Positions 10,652 through 22,800 of a stretch of DNA of 64,000 nucleotides are shown in pieces. A program made the translations under genes and the position numbers. The DNA comes from Quercus robur (lineage: Eukaryota; Streptophyta; Magnoliopsida; Fagales; Fagaceae), in NCBI RefSeq assembly GCF_932294415.1, contig NC_065537.1, positions 8,350,349 through 8,414,348 of the forward strand, in the 5' to 3' direction. The notes under the pieces are model-generated. The model saw only the letters and a list, made by a program, of their open reading frames with translations. It did no database searches and had not been told where the DNA came from. Numbering within the stretch: position 1 is the first letter of the stretch; each line of letters starts with the position of its first letter.

Positions 10652-12594
10652 ATGAATCCTCTCATTCTCTCAAGGGAAGAACAAGAGGAGTTGGTACGGA
10701 GTAATAAAAAAGTTAAAAACGTGAGGCATGCTGGCTACAACGAAGGGCAAGGCTCTATTTCTCCATCTTCGAAACAGGGCCAAGGTATTTGGAGTGAGGC
10801 AGGGTCTTTTAAGGAGAGGCTTATGGGGGATTTACCAGGTGCATATACGCAAGCTTTTAGCTTCGAAGACACAATGGAGGAGGAGGAAGAGTCTGATGAG
10901 GAGGTGGAAAATCTCCGTGAAGGGCTTGTTGCGGTTAGATTTTCCAAGGGGTTTAAGAAGCAAATTTGAACTCCATGGAAAGAGCTCTCATTGTGAAGGT
11001 CTATGGCAGATCGGTCACTTTAAGTTTTCTGCATAATAAACTACTGTCCATGTGGAAGCCTGCTGGGAGGTTAGACTGCGTTGATTTGGAGCATGGCTTT
11101 TTCCTGACTCGTTTTTACTTGAAGGATGATTATGAAGCTACATTGAAGAAAGGACCTTGGTTCATTGGAGAGCATTTTCTCTCCATCAGACCATGGGTGC
11201 CAAACTTCCATCCTGAGTCGGCAAATGTTACATCGGTGGCTATGTGGATTAGGCTCAATGGTTTACCAATAGAATACTATAATCCTGAAGCTTTATTGCA
11301 AATAGGGAAAGCTATTGGGAATGTTTTAAGGGTTGACACCCATACTGCAAATGAAGCCAGAGGTAGGTTCGCAAGATTGTGTGTTCAGGTTGATGTGGAT
11401 AAGCCATTGGTGACAGCAATCTTGATTGGTAAGTTCGAACAGCCTCTGTGTTATGAGGGCATACAGAAACTATGCTTTTCTTGCGGTAAAATGGGTCATC
11501 GAAAGGAAGGATGTCCATTCGTGGTTCGGTCAGACCCAATGCCGAGAGGGGTGGAAGAGATGAATGGAAGGGATGCTGAAGGACGATCACCTCATGCACG
11601 CGAAGAGCATGCAATTGCAAGGACTACTGCAGGTGAGGGGCCCAGTAGCGTTGTGCATGGTAGTGCGCATGAAAAGGTTCAAGAAGGGCCGTATGGCCCT
11701 TGGATTGTTGTGACACGTAAAAGGAATGTGACAAAAAACCAAAAGAGTGGAGGGACCCCCACTGTACTAGACAACGGTCGGCTAAGAGAGGAGTAAAGGA
11801 AGATAGCATATGAGGCAAAGATGAAGCTTGCTGTGAGAAATCAAAATTCAGCTGATGGGCCGGGTAGGGAGGTTAAGAGGAAAAACACATTCTCTAAAAG
11901 TAGTTTGGAGGCCCAAATTGTGAGCTCTATTCAGAGTGTGAAGCAGGGAAGTTCTCAGCAGGCCCAAGGTGCTTCTTTTAGGAATCAAGTGACCACCGAA
12001 ATATTGCAAGTGGACCCACGGGCTGAGAGAGAAGGAAGCAAGAGCCAACAAAAAAATAATGCCTCAGTTAAGGGCAAAAAGGCAATTGCACGTGCAAGGG
12101 TATCACTAGAAGCTTCAGCTAGTGCCGAAAAAGATAAGGCCATTTCTTCTTTATCTCATAAGTATTCTAACATCCAGAAACTTTACTCTTTGAATATTCC
12201 ACAAAGTAGAGTCCAGACAAGTTATGTTCAGCCAAGCCAAGGTGGGGAATCAAAGCAAAAGGATGAAGAAAGCTCAAGCCCGAGAGCTCTTGCTGAGTTT
12301 CAATTCACAAGTGGCTCTTTGGAAGAGATGGGTTATAAGCATGGAAGGGATCATGGGAATAATAGGCATGGTGCTAGCGGAGATTCTTGCGAATTCAACT
12401 CAGGTGATGGGTTGGATCAGCTACAAGCTCCATCCAATTGTGGTGTTCAGTCTTCATGGGTTGCCGCAGGGAATGGAGATAGGTGTGATGTAGCACAGCA
12501 TCACGATGTGTCCGAAAGGGGGCCAAATGAAGGAGATGCGAAAGCGGATCGGATGGAGTTGGAGGGAGGAGGTGAAATCCCTACCACAAGTTGA
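10652..12594 (+). pseudogene. LINE ORF1: DUF4283 and CCHC nucleic-acid-binding protein
   Basis: The N-terminus is acidic and contains the usual EELVRSNKKVK and PGAYTQAF stretches. It is followed by DUF4283 (ALIVKVYGRSV ... KKGPWFIGEHFLSIRPW ... WIRLNGLPIEYY) and the zinc knuckle CFSCGKMGHRKEGC at about 11473-11514. The rest is a low-complexity basic tail. In plant L1 elements this protein binds the element RNA. The frame is broken near 10967-10980 (a TGA where related elements have an arginine codon, then a one-base shift) and by an in-frame TAA at 11794-11796; reading then continues in the same frame to 12594. Confidence 0.88.
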
Positions 12595-12625
12595 TGTATG
12601 CTCCTCTCATGAACATCGATTCCTA

Positions 12626-15600
12626 ATGAATATCATAATATGGAATTGTAGGGGCGTTCCGAAGCCCACATTTCAGAGTCATGTTAGGGAGTTGGTGCGT
12701 AACCATGATCGGGCGATTTTAGTTCTGATGGAAACCAAAATTGGGGGTGAAAGAGCCAGAGAGATATCAAGCAGGCTTTCTTTTGATGGGGCAGCTCATA
12801 CAGATACCATCGGTTACGCAGGTGGTCTTTGGATGCTGTGGAAATCTGACAAGGTGGAGGTTTCTACTTTAGCTAGTACGGAGCAGGAAATTCATGTCGT
12901 TGTTAAGGTAATGAACTCTAACTCTAGCTGGTTATTTACTGCAATTTATGCTAGTCTGAGGTCTGCCGAAAGGCACATATTTTGGGATAATTTAAATAAA
13001 GTTGCGGAACTTCATAATATGCCTTGGGTAGTAGCGGGTGATTTCAATGAACCTCTTCTAGATGAGGACAAATATGGTGGTAGGGTAGTCAGTGTAAATA
13101 GGTCTCTATTATTCAAAGAATGTCTAGATAATTGTGGCATGATTGATATCGGTTTTTCTGGTCCTCGTTTTACTTGGACTAATAAAAGAGAAGTGCAAGC
13201 CCTTATTCAGGAAAGGATAGACAGGTTTTTTGTCAATGCAAGTTGGTGTCTTTTATACCCGGATGCTAAGGTGGTTCATCTGACAAGATGCAATTCAGAT
13301 CATTGCCCGGTAATGCTTGATATGCTCCCAACGGGGCACATGGGAGAAAGAGACTTTTTAAGTTTCAAACCTGCTGGCTGACAGATCCTACTTTCCCTAA
13401 GATTGTGTCTCAAGCGTGGAGAATGCCTAATGAGCTTGAGGAGGCCATAGATAACTTTACAAAGGAGGCGTCAGCTTGGAATAAGCTTCATTTTGGAAAT
13501 ATCTTCTCCAAGAAGAAGAATATAATGGCTAGATTGAATGGCATACAAAGGGCAGTTTCTGTCAAGCCATCAACGTTCCTTCTCAATCTTGAAAAGCAGT
13601 TGCTGGAGGAGTTTGATACGATTCTGAGGCAAGAAGAGGAATTTTGGGCTTTGAAATCCCGGGTTAATTGGCTGATTCAAGGTGATCGCAATACCGCCTT
13701 CTACCATGTCTCCACTCTGGTTAGAAGGAAATGGAATAAGATTTCAGCAATCAAAGATGCAATGGGGGAATGGCTGTATGAAGAAAAAAGAATCAAGGAG
13801 TTTATTCGAGATGGATTTAGCAAAGTTTATACAACTTCTCTCCCTAGTGTCTCTAGATCATATCCTACAATTTCTCAGTGGCAAGTCAGGTTATCGGAGG
13901 AGGAAATGAGGAGCATTAGTGGGGGTGTGACAGAGGAAGAGATAAAAGCAGGCTTGTGGTCACTAAAAGCTTTCAAAGCTCCAGGTCCAGATGGGTTGCA
14001 TGCTAGGTTCTTTCAAAGATTTTGGTTGGTTGTTGGTAACTCAGTCATGGAAGAGGTGAAGAGGGTCTTTACAGAAAGGAAAGTTCCAAGCTACCTGAAT
14101 AAGACTCATATTGCTCTTATTCCTAAAATTCAAGGCCCTGAGACTTTGGGCAACTATAGGCCTATAAGCTTATGCAACACAGTCTATAAGATTATCACCA
14201 AGATAATAGTTAATAGATTGAGACCGTATTTGGATAAGCTCATATCTCCACACCAAGCAGCCTTTGTTCCAGGGAGGAAGGGGATGGACAATGTAATTAT
14301 AGCTCAAGAAGTCATTTACTCCATTAGCAAGAAAAAAGAAAGAGTGGGGTATATGGCTTTGAAGATTGATTTGGAGAAAGCGTATGACAAGCTTGAATGG
14401 AGTTTTATCAAGGACATGCTTTTTAGAAATAATCTCCCAGGGGATCTTATTGAAATTATAATGAGTTGTATTTCGACGGTCTCAACGTCTATTATGGTTA
14501 ACGGAGATTCCTTAAAGCCGATATACCCCTCAAGGGGAATAAGGCAAGGAGATTCGCTATCTCCATACTTGTTTATTATGTGTATGGACTACCTTGGGCA
14601 GCTCATTAAGGAGAATGCATGAGAAAGGTTTGGCAACCAGTTAAGGCCTCTCAGAGTGGACCAGCATTCTCCCATCTATTCTTTGCAGATGACCTTGTTC
14701 TTTTTGCCAAAGCGGACTATATCAATTGTTCATCCATTAGGGATGCGCTTGATGAGTTCTGCTGCTTATCGGGCCAAACAGTCAGCGAAGCGAAATCAAG
14801 GGTCTACTTCTCACCAAATGTTGATAGGGATACTAGAGAATCACTATGTGACATCCTTGGATTTGCATCCACTCCGAATCTTGGAAAATATCTAGGGATC
14901 CCTATTAAACACTTAGGTGCTTCCTCCCAAGACTATAATTTCATTTTGGAAAGGGTTAAGCAAAAGCTTGCGGGTTGGAAGGCGAATTTGTTGTCTTTGG
15001 CTAGCCGAGCTGTGCTCATTCAATCTTCCTTAGCAACTATTCCATCCTATGTGATGCAATGTGCTCATTTACCGGGGAAAATTCTTGATGGTTTAGATCG
15101 GGTTAATCGGAATTTCCTGTGGGGTTCCTCAGAGACAATCAAGAAGATCCATTGGATTGGATGGCAAAAGGTGACAAGAACTAAGGATGAAGGTGGTCTT
15201 GGGCTTCTTGCAAAACTGAATTGGCGATTAAACACTAAAAAAGAAGCCCCTTGGGCTAAAGTTTTAAGAGCCAAGTATGGCAATAGCAGAAGGATAAATG
15301 CTCCTAATGTTGATAGGCTTCCTTGCTCTCGTGTATGGGCAGCCATTAAAAAAGGTAGGGAGGTTTTCACCAAAGGAAGTATGTGGATGGTGGGAAGGGA
15401 TAGTAAGCTAAATTTTTGGTATGGTAATTGGACAAAGTTGGGTCCGCTCCGGCAGCTCATTCAAGGCCCCCTTCCTAGAGAAGCTCCCAGTTGGGAAGTG
15501 AAGAATGTAATCATTGACACAGGGTGGGATTGGAGCCGTATGCCTTTTGTTTTTCCACCAGAAATTAAATTAATGCTCCAAGCAACCTCGATTCCATTAA

Positions 15601-16724
15601 TAGGAAGGGGTGGTGATAAGATAGCATGGATGCACAATCCTAGAGGGGACTTTGACTTAAAGAGTGCTTATAAACTTGGCATGGGGGTTGATATGAATGT
15701 GGGGTTCGATGCTAGCTGGATTTGGAAGTTGATGACATTGCCACGAATCAAAACCTTCTTATGGCAGTGTGCTCATGAGAGCATCAGGGTGAAGACTTGC
15801 CTTTTGCGAAGGGGAGTGATTAATGATGGTTGCTGCCCCATTTGTCATCAAGAAGCTGAAACAATTTTACATGCTTTAAGGGATTGTGCTCGGGCTAAGA
15901 ATGTTTGGAGGCAGCTGGGAGTGCAGTCTTCAAACCATGAATTTTGGTTGCCAAATTTGCAGGAGTGGTTGAACAATAATGCGAAGTCAAGGGACAATCA
16001 TGCTGGTGCACACATTCCATGGAAAACGGTTTTCTCCTTTGCTGTTTGGAACATATGGAAGGGAAGGAATGGTTGTGTCTTTGATAGGAAGAATCCAAAC
16101 CCGAAGCTGGCCATGGAGATAGTGAATCAAGCGGTGGAGTTTGTGTTCTGCGCTTCATCCCCTAGAGGCTTGACACGCACTATCATAAAGAGGGTTAGAT
16201 GGGAGAGACTGCCGAAAGGATGGGTTAAACTCAACACAGATGGGGCTGCAAAGGAAAATCCAGGTCCGGCGGGTTATGGTGGAGTGGTGAGGGATGAGAG
16301 TGGCAAATGGCTTGCTAGATTTTCAAAGCGAATAGGAATATCCACCAGCTTTGTAGCTGAATTATGGGGGCTTAGGGAGGGGCTTATTTTAAGCAGTGAC
16401 TTAAATGCTCCTTTTCTTGTAGTGGAACTTGATGCTAAAGCTGTTGTGGATTGCTTTCTCAACCCAAGCTATCACAATAATGTTATCTCACCCATTTTGG
16501 ATGATTGCAGACAGCTGATGCATCGATTTCGTCAAATTCAAGTTAGGCATTGTTATCGCCAAGCCAACCGGTGTGCGGATATGCTAGCGAGAATGAGCAC
16601 TGACCAGGAGCATGATTTTATTTCCTTTGATTGTCCGCATGTGGACATTAGAAATATTGTAGATGAGGACTCTACTGGGTTATTTGTAAACAGAGCATGC
16701 TCTGTATCTGCTGGTTTTGTTTAG
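12626..16724 (+). pseudogene. LINE ORF2: APE endonuclease, RT, zf-RVT, RNase H
   Basis: The start ATG at 12626 precedes IIIWNCRG, the usual ORF2 beginning. The endonuclease has N (NCRG), E (LMETK), GDFNE and the SDH triad end (NSDHCPV). The RT runs from KAPGPDG through NYRPISL, LVV-type DLEKAYD and GIRQGDSLSPYLF to FADD at about 14687. zf-RVT (FLWQC ... CPIC ... E ... H ... C) lies at about 15650-15920. The RNase H (LNTDGA, AELWGL, ELDAKA, ADMLAR) lies at about 16220-16620. Lesions are a frameshift near 13345-13360, one near 14610-14625, and an apparent in-frame loss of about 15 residues near 15200 between GGLGL and LAKLNW. Catalytic residues are otherwise kept. Confidence 0.92.
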
Positions 16725-16772
16725 TTTTTTTTTAATGAAGTACGTTTCTAACCAAAAAAAAAAAGAAAAAAA

Positions 16773-16786
16773 AGATAGTTAATTAT
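16773..16786 (+). repeat. LINE target-site duplication, right copy
   Basis: AGATAGTTAATTAT is identical to 10568-10581 and directly follows the poly-A tract. Confidence 0.93.
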
Positions 16787-17450
16787 TAATGATTTAAATT
16801 TAAACTTAACATTAAGATTATTTTTTTATCCTAATAATAAAGACCAATAACAATCTCCCATTTAAAACTTATTTTGTTACCTTGTTAGTATCTCTCTGGG
16901 AGTTCAACGTGGCTTGAGATAATAGCAGCATCAGCATGAATCTAATCCAACTTTAATCTTTTATCTCCTCTCATTCTCATTCTCATTCTCTTTCTCGTTT
17001 CTTTACGGCGTGTGAGACACACAGATGTGTGGTCCCAGATAACTAGCCACCAATATAAATATGAAGAACACGTGTCACCTATACATCAACTTGTGGGCGC
17101 TGTAAAGTTGCAACCAAAATTAGGATATAATGCCAGCACACACTCGAACACTCAAACTTGCCAATTTTGAATACCACTAACTCGTGCAATTAGCAGTGAC
17201 ATCATTAGCTTTTACTAGAAATGATGACGTGTCCGAGTGGGTTCTAGAAATGGTGGACGGTGTTGACTTTGACCGAATTGATGTCGTTGGATTATTGACG
17301 TAGCTAGCGATGGCATTCATTTCATTTCATTACTAGGAGTATGATTGAATCTTCTCTTCTCTTCTTCTTTTTTTTTACTTTTTATTGATTTATAATAAAA
17401 ATAAAAACAAAAACAAAAATCTTCAGTTCAATAAAAAAAAAAGTCTCATG
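16787..17450. other. Host spacer, paralogous to 47477-47733 in its right part
   Basis: No gene was seen. From 17203 to the Gypsy border the sequence aligns with 47477 onward (ACGTGTCCGAGTG, GGACGGTGTT, AAAACAAAAACAAAAA and so on). It is therefore one copy of a locally duplicated host segment, into which the Gypsy element inserted. Confidence 0.75.
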
Positions 17451-17455
17451 CATTT
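17451..17455 (+). repeat. Gypsy target-site duplication, left copy (CATTT)
   Basis: CATTT precedes the left LTR and recurs at 27213-27217 after the right LTR. The paralogous empty site near 47687 has a single CATTT in the same context (GTCTCAT.CATTTTATATT). Confidence 0.9.
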
Positions 17456-17935
17456 TGATGAAGCACGAGCTTGTCAGTAAGAGTGGACAGATGGAATCCC
17501 TTGTTGGTGTGAGGGTATGCTCAATAAGGGTCACCGGTGTGGTGCCTGCCACAACGCCTCCGATGCCAAAGTTAGAATAATGACAAAACAAGATAAAGAA
17601 CCAGAATGCTCTCTCAAAGTGTGAGTGTATGTGTGTACCTTCTGTTGACTGTGTGAGGGCTTTATACATGTGGCTTTAGGGGCTAGCCGTTGTGGTTGTT
17701 AATGATTTCCCAAGTAACGCCTCTGGTCCAATAATGGGACTTTTAAGAGGCTCCCAACGGTCTGCCTGGTTGATTTGGTAACTGCCCAGATCATTGATTG
17801 ACTGCATTGAATGACTCCCCTGCCTTCGTCAGTGATGACTGTTTTCTTCGTTATTCAGGATGACTTCGTCAGGGATGCTTTCTCTGTCATTAGCGTTAGC
17901 TTCGTCGGTGGGATGTAATATCGTCATTCCCATCA
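17456..17935 (-). repeat. 3' LTR of the Tat-type Gypsy element
   Basis: This copy starts TGATGAAGCACGAG and ends TTCCCATCA on the plus strand. On the minus strand a G-rich polypurine tract (CCTGGGGGCAAC, about 17936-17947) directly precedes the LTR, as expected for a 3' LTR. Confidence 0.93.
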
Positions 17936-18295
17936 GTTGCCCCCAGGTTCTGGGGTCGTCTGTGACGTGTCATGACGATCACGGAAGATGAAAAGTTTTC
18001 TTGAGCTATCTGTGATTCTTGGGGTTCTATTCCAAATTTAATGCTTAGTGGCGGCGCTACACGCAACGTGGCCACATGGCGCGTGCTGATCCGTGGAATT
18101 AATGGTATGACTCTTGGGTTTCCCACTAGTTTTTCAATCGTTTTTTGGCCTAAGTTTAAAACTTCTCCTCTTCTAATTTCTTTTACTTTTCAAAAAGCAA
18201 AACAGAAAAAATACCCAAACGATACTCTGAGCGTTTTTTTTCTCAAGGCTTCCTTCTTCTTCAAATCGTTGTGCTGTGCTTTTGGTGTTCCGCCA

Positions 18296-20620
18296 TTGGA
18301 GGTACGTTTTTTCTTACTGGTCCTTTCCTTATATTTTCCTTTTATCTTACTGCAGTGTAGTTTCTGATTCTCTCTTTCCTTTTCTTCCTTTTCTTTTGTC
18401 GGTCTTTGATTTTCTAGGGATTTAGCTTGTATCGTTTTTCCTGCCCTCTGTTTTGTATACTTCCATGGTTGATAGTTTGGAGGTTAGGATAGCTTGCCCA
18501 TTGATCTCGTTTCTTTTTGTGCGCCTAGGAGGGTCTTTGGGTACTTACCCGTTTTTAGAAATTTTTTGTTTGAGGGCAATTGTCTGAGCGTGGTTTTAGG
18601 CGACTTGCTGCCTTTGCTCCATCAATCGCTTAATTGGTTCGAGGGTTTAGCAAGGAGGGAAGTGATGTCTGAGGTTAGGTCTAGCGATCTCGAGACTGGG
18701 TTGTCGTCTAATGGCGACCTAGTGGAAGGGGATACAGCCGTCTCAGGTCCTCGGGAGGTTAGGGCTTTTTATGCCCTCAGGGAGGCGTGTGGTTTAGACG
18801 CCGAAACTGTGAGTAGGTTCAAGGATAGGTTCCAGTTTCCGGCAAGGGTTCGTGTCCGTCTACCTAAGGACGAAGATAGGGCCTGCCACTTTTTTCCAGG
18901 TGAAGTGTGTTTTTATGAGTCAACCTTCTCCTGCGGGCTTAGGCTCCCCATCCACCCGTTCATGATGGAACTTTTGGCTCATTTTGGTATTGCTCCCGGG
19001 CAGCTCATGCCTAACTCGTGGAGGATCGTGATCAACTGTATGCAAATATGGTTGGCCTCCAACGGGGATATGATCAAGATGGGTGAGCCCACCTATCTAT
19101 ACCGTTTGAAAGAGTCCAAGGAGTGGGGGTATTATGAGTTAGTCCCTTGGGATAGAAAGACAAGGATTGTCAAGGGCTTACCTTCGTCCTTCAGGTATTG
19201 GAAGTCGCGCTTTTTCTTTGTGTCTGGGGACGACTTCGAGACTCAATCCAGCAGGGATTGGGGTGATATCCTGAGGTTGCTCTGTCGGTGGGGAACCCCG
19301 ACCTTAGGTGCATCAATATTTCTCCCCGTCGTTTTAATTTTGCCACCTTTGAGGCTTTAGTATTGCTAACTCCTTTGTTTCTTGTTTGGTACAGTTAAAA
19401 GACGGCCTAAGCTGAAGAGCCGGCACAAGGAACGCATTAACTGCGATCGGGTACGTTGAGACGATTGAGAACTGAGACGACTTGGTTGACCCCCGGACCC
19501 TCGCTTTCTACAACCTCGGTCCTGACCCATCTCCTTACGTCCTTCATCAAATCGGTATTGAGGACAAAAAAAGTAAGTATTATACTCATTAGTGCTGATT
19601 CTTCTCATGTACACTTAGGATTTCCTGTTAAACGTTTTCCTCTTGCAGAGATGACGACAAAATTTAACAAAGACATGTACACGAAGATGAGATCGAAAAA
19701 GGACGAACCGCTGTCCAACCTGGGGAAGAAAACTGTGCGTGTGACCAGGAAGGGCCCTGCCCCCACTCCCCTTAGTTCCGTCCATCCCATAGCTTCTGTT
19801 ACTGAGATGACGAGGACGGCCTCTCCAACCACGTCAATAGAGGAGATACCTACTCCCGGCTCCAAAAGGCCACGCTTGACTGGCAAGGAAAAGGAGAAGG
19901 AGAAGGCTGATACTCGTTCGTCCACAATATGGGATGACGAAAGGCTGGCCGTGGACAGAGCTCACAAGGTTGTCACTCCAGCGGATTTGAGGGCTCTTTC
20001 CGACATGTCATTGAACGAGGTCGCCTCTCGTCATGTTCACAAGCTCGTCCAGGTACGGTGTTCTCCTTCCTTTTTTTTTTTTTTTTTTTTTACTGACGAC
20101 TCAATGATTTCCTCCAGGTGTTGGGAGAGAGCCCGAATACCTTACTCAAGAGGCCAAGGTGGCATCTCTAACATCTCGGATGGAGGCTTTGGAGAAAGAG
20201 AATTCTGATCTGAAGAAGAACTTGATCGCCTCTATGGACGAGACAACCTCTTTGAAGGAGAAGGTCAAGATACTGGATGATAACCTCAAGGTTGCGCGCA
20301 AGTTGACTCACGAGAAGGATGAGCAGCTTCTTTCGGCCAAAGAGAAACTCGTAACCATCGCTGCCAGATCCGTGGAGGCTTTCCAGACCACTGACGAGTA
20401 CAATACTGTACTCTTCAGTTGGTACTTCAAAGGCTTCGAGCTTCTCAGGAGGTATCTGGTCAAGCATCCTGCCGGGGTCAACATGGAGAGCCTGGACCTG
20501 GAGGAGGTGGATAAGGAGATGGCTATGGATGAAGCTGCTCAGTCTTCTGCCACGGATGGTGATGCTCCTAAGCCTGCTACTGACGCACCTGCCGGTGAAG
20601 ATGCTGCTGCTGACGCCTGA
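18296..20620 (+). pseudogene. Antisense ORF of the Tat Gypsy element (Transposase_28-like)
   Basis: This coding region lies opposite in sense to gag-pol, between integrase and the 3' LTR. The first long exon (about 18660-19307) carries the domain known as 'putative gypsy type transposon' (PF04195), with FFPGEVCFYESTFSCGLRLP and LMPNSWRIVINCMQIW. Later parts are a basic, S/T/P-rich region (about 19650-20053) and a coiled coil (about 20119-20620). GT..AG borders near 19308/19394, 19571/19649 and 20054/20118 suggest that it is spliced, a habit known for antisense ORFs of Tat elements. The function of the protein is unknown. This copy is part of the broken element. Confidence 0.75.
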
Positions 20621-21002
20621 CTTCAATACTTAGAAAATTTTTCTTTTGTTTATTTTTGGTGGATGCCCGTCCTATTTTGGGCCTTTTTCTTTTTTTGTAA
20701 ATCTAATTCCGGAACAATCAATTTTATTTTGAAAACAATATTTGAGGCCCAGTGGTTATGGGTTTTTAATGAAGCATACTTACTTGTTTAACAGATGTTT
20801 TGGCTGATTTATACTCGTCCATATTCTGCACTTTGCGATCTGTTTATTCATCAATAATCTGTTACTTGATTGTTTTGATGATCTTGAATGCAGTCTGAGT
20901 GTTGTTTTGATTTGTTGCATGGTTCTTCCCTTTCTCCTTTTCTTTTTGTGTGAATCCGTCAGACAAGCTCTTGTCACTAGCACTTGCTAGGGGGTTGTAC
21001 CT

Positions 21003-21460
21003 GTGGTGACTTACATCCGTCAAAGCGGAATCTTGTCACTTAGTCGTTTTATTGCTTTTATAGCCTTTGTATCTGCTATAATGGTCGTCAGTAACTTACA
21101 TCCGTCAAAGCGGAATCTTGTTACTTTAGTATTCTATACCCGTGGGGTTATCGTCAGTAACTTACATCCGTCGAGGCGGAATCTTGTTACGTTAGTGTTT
21201 TATACCCGTTAGGATGGTCGTCAGTAACTTATATCTGTCGAGGCGGAATCTTGTTACTTTAGTGATTTAGGGTGGTCGTCAGTAACTTACATCCGTTGAG
21301 GCGGAATTTTGTTACTTTAGTGATTTATACCCCTTAGGGTGGTCGTTAGTAACTTACATCTGTCGAGGCGGAATCTTGTTACTTTAGTGATTTCTACTCG
21401 TTAGGGTGGTCGTTAGTAACTTACATCCGTCGAGGCAGAATCTTGTTACTTAAGTGTTTC
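21003..21460. repeat. Tandem array of about 66-70 bp units inside the Gypsy element
   Basis: About seven degenerate copies of a unit containing GTAACTTACATCCGTCGAGG and CGGAATCTTGTTACTTTAG lie between the antisense ORF and the integrase part. Tat/Ogre elements often carry satellites-to-be in their 3' untranslated region. Confidence 0.85.
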
Positions 21461-21555
21461 ATGGGCCTTATGATTAACTAGAACTGCCTGCACAAAGACG
21501 TCAGAGGAATAATTCTTTCATTAATTTCAAGAACGAATGCATTCGTCTATTACAT

Positions 21556-22800
21556 TTACTGGTGGTACTTCTTTAAATGCTCAATGTTCCATGGTCGGGG
21601 GAGCCTTTGTCCGTCCATGGTTTCCAGGTGGTAACTTCCTTGTCTTGAGTAATGAATGACGCGGTAAGGTCTTTCCCATGTAGGACCCAGCTTTCCTTGA
21701 GTAGGGTCTTTAGTTGCTGTGGTGGTCTTGCGCAGGACGAGGTCTCCTATGTCCAATCGCCTGAGTTTAACCCTCTTGTTGTAGTACTCGGCCATCTTTT
21801 TCTAATACTTTGTCATCTTGCTGGATGCGTTATCTCTTACTTCGTCCAGACAGTCCAGGTTGAGTCGCAGTTCATCGTCATTGAGTCCTTCGCTGAACGT
21901 TCCTCGTCTGATGCTTGTTACCCCCACTTTTACTGGGATTACAGCTTCCGTGCCATAAGTAAGCTTGAAAGGTGTCTCTCCTATCGGGGTTCTGGCTGTG
22001 GTTCTGTAAGCCCACAAGACATTAGGTAGTTCTTCTGGCCAAGCACCTTTCGCCTCGTCCAGCCTAGTTTTGATAATCTTAAGCAGCGTCCTGTTCGTCA
22101 CTTCCATCTGTCCGTTTGCCTGGGGGTGCCCCAGGGATGAGAACTGATTCTTGATTCCAAGGTTTGAATAGAATTCTCTGAAGCCTTGGCTGTCGAATTA
22201 CTTCCCATTATCTGATATGATCGTCAAGGGAATCCCGAACCTGCAGATTATGTTCTTCCACACAAAGCTCCGAATTCGAGCCTCAGTAATCGTTGCTAGA
22301 GCCTCTGCTTCAACCCATTTTGTGAAATAATCAATAGCAACAAGCAGGAACTTTACCTGGCCTTTACCTTAGGGTAGCGGGCCGACGATGTCCATTCCCC
22401 ATTGTGCAAATGGCCATGGGGAAGCTATAGTCGTCAGTCTCTCTGTTGGAAGCCGTTGCACATTCCCGTATCGCTGGCACTTGTTGCACCTCTTGACGAT
22501 CTCAGCCGCGTCTACCTGCATGGTTGGCCAAAAATATCCTGTTCGTACTACCTTGTTTACTAGGGATCTGGGGCCAGTGTGGTCGCCGCAAATTCCTCCA
22601 TGGATTTCTTCCAGGATGTATCTGGCCTCTTCTTCGTCGACACACTTCAAGTAAGGCATAGAGAAGCCTCTCTTGTATAAGGCGTCATTAAGGATCGTGA
22701 ACCTAGCCGCCCTCTTCTTAATCTTTTTAGCTTCCTCCGTGCTTTGAGGGAGGTGCCCGTCCTGGAGGTAGGATATTATGGGTGTCATCCAGCTGTCTGT
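21556..22800 (-). pseudogene. Gypsy integrase region
   Basis: Reading on the minus strand, the region begins with the zinc-binding H..H..C..C part (IHGGICGDHTGPRSLVNK ... CNKCQRYG) and WGMDIVGP at the start of the core. The core end carries NVLWAYRTTARTPIGETPF. The C-terminal part holds GDLVLRKT and LGPTWERPYRV. It inserts cDNA in living elements; here it is part of the broken copy. Confidence 0.85.

Larger units (their letters stand above)
10582..16772 (+). mobile_element. L1-clade LINE, near full length (6.2 kb)
   Basis: This is a complete LINE architecture: 5' UTR, ORF1 (DUF4283 plus zinc knuckle), ORF2 (endonuclease, reverse transcriptase, zf-RVT, RNase H), a short 3' UTR ending TTTAATGAAGTACG..CTAACC, and a poly-A tract from about 16754. 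Perfect 14-bp TSDs flank it. The few lesions in its ORFs and the intact TSD argue for a fairly recent insertion that is now inactive. It lies beside, not inside, the caulimovirid. Confidence 0.95.

Noticed and set aside
21003-21212. Small repetitive ORF in the Gypsy 3' region
   Set aside because: It runs through tandem repeats of about 66-70 bp and repeats itself; not a gene.
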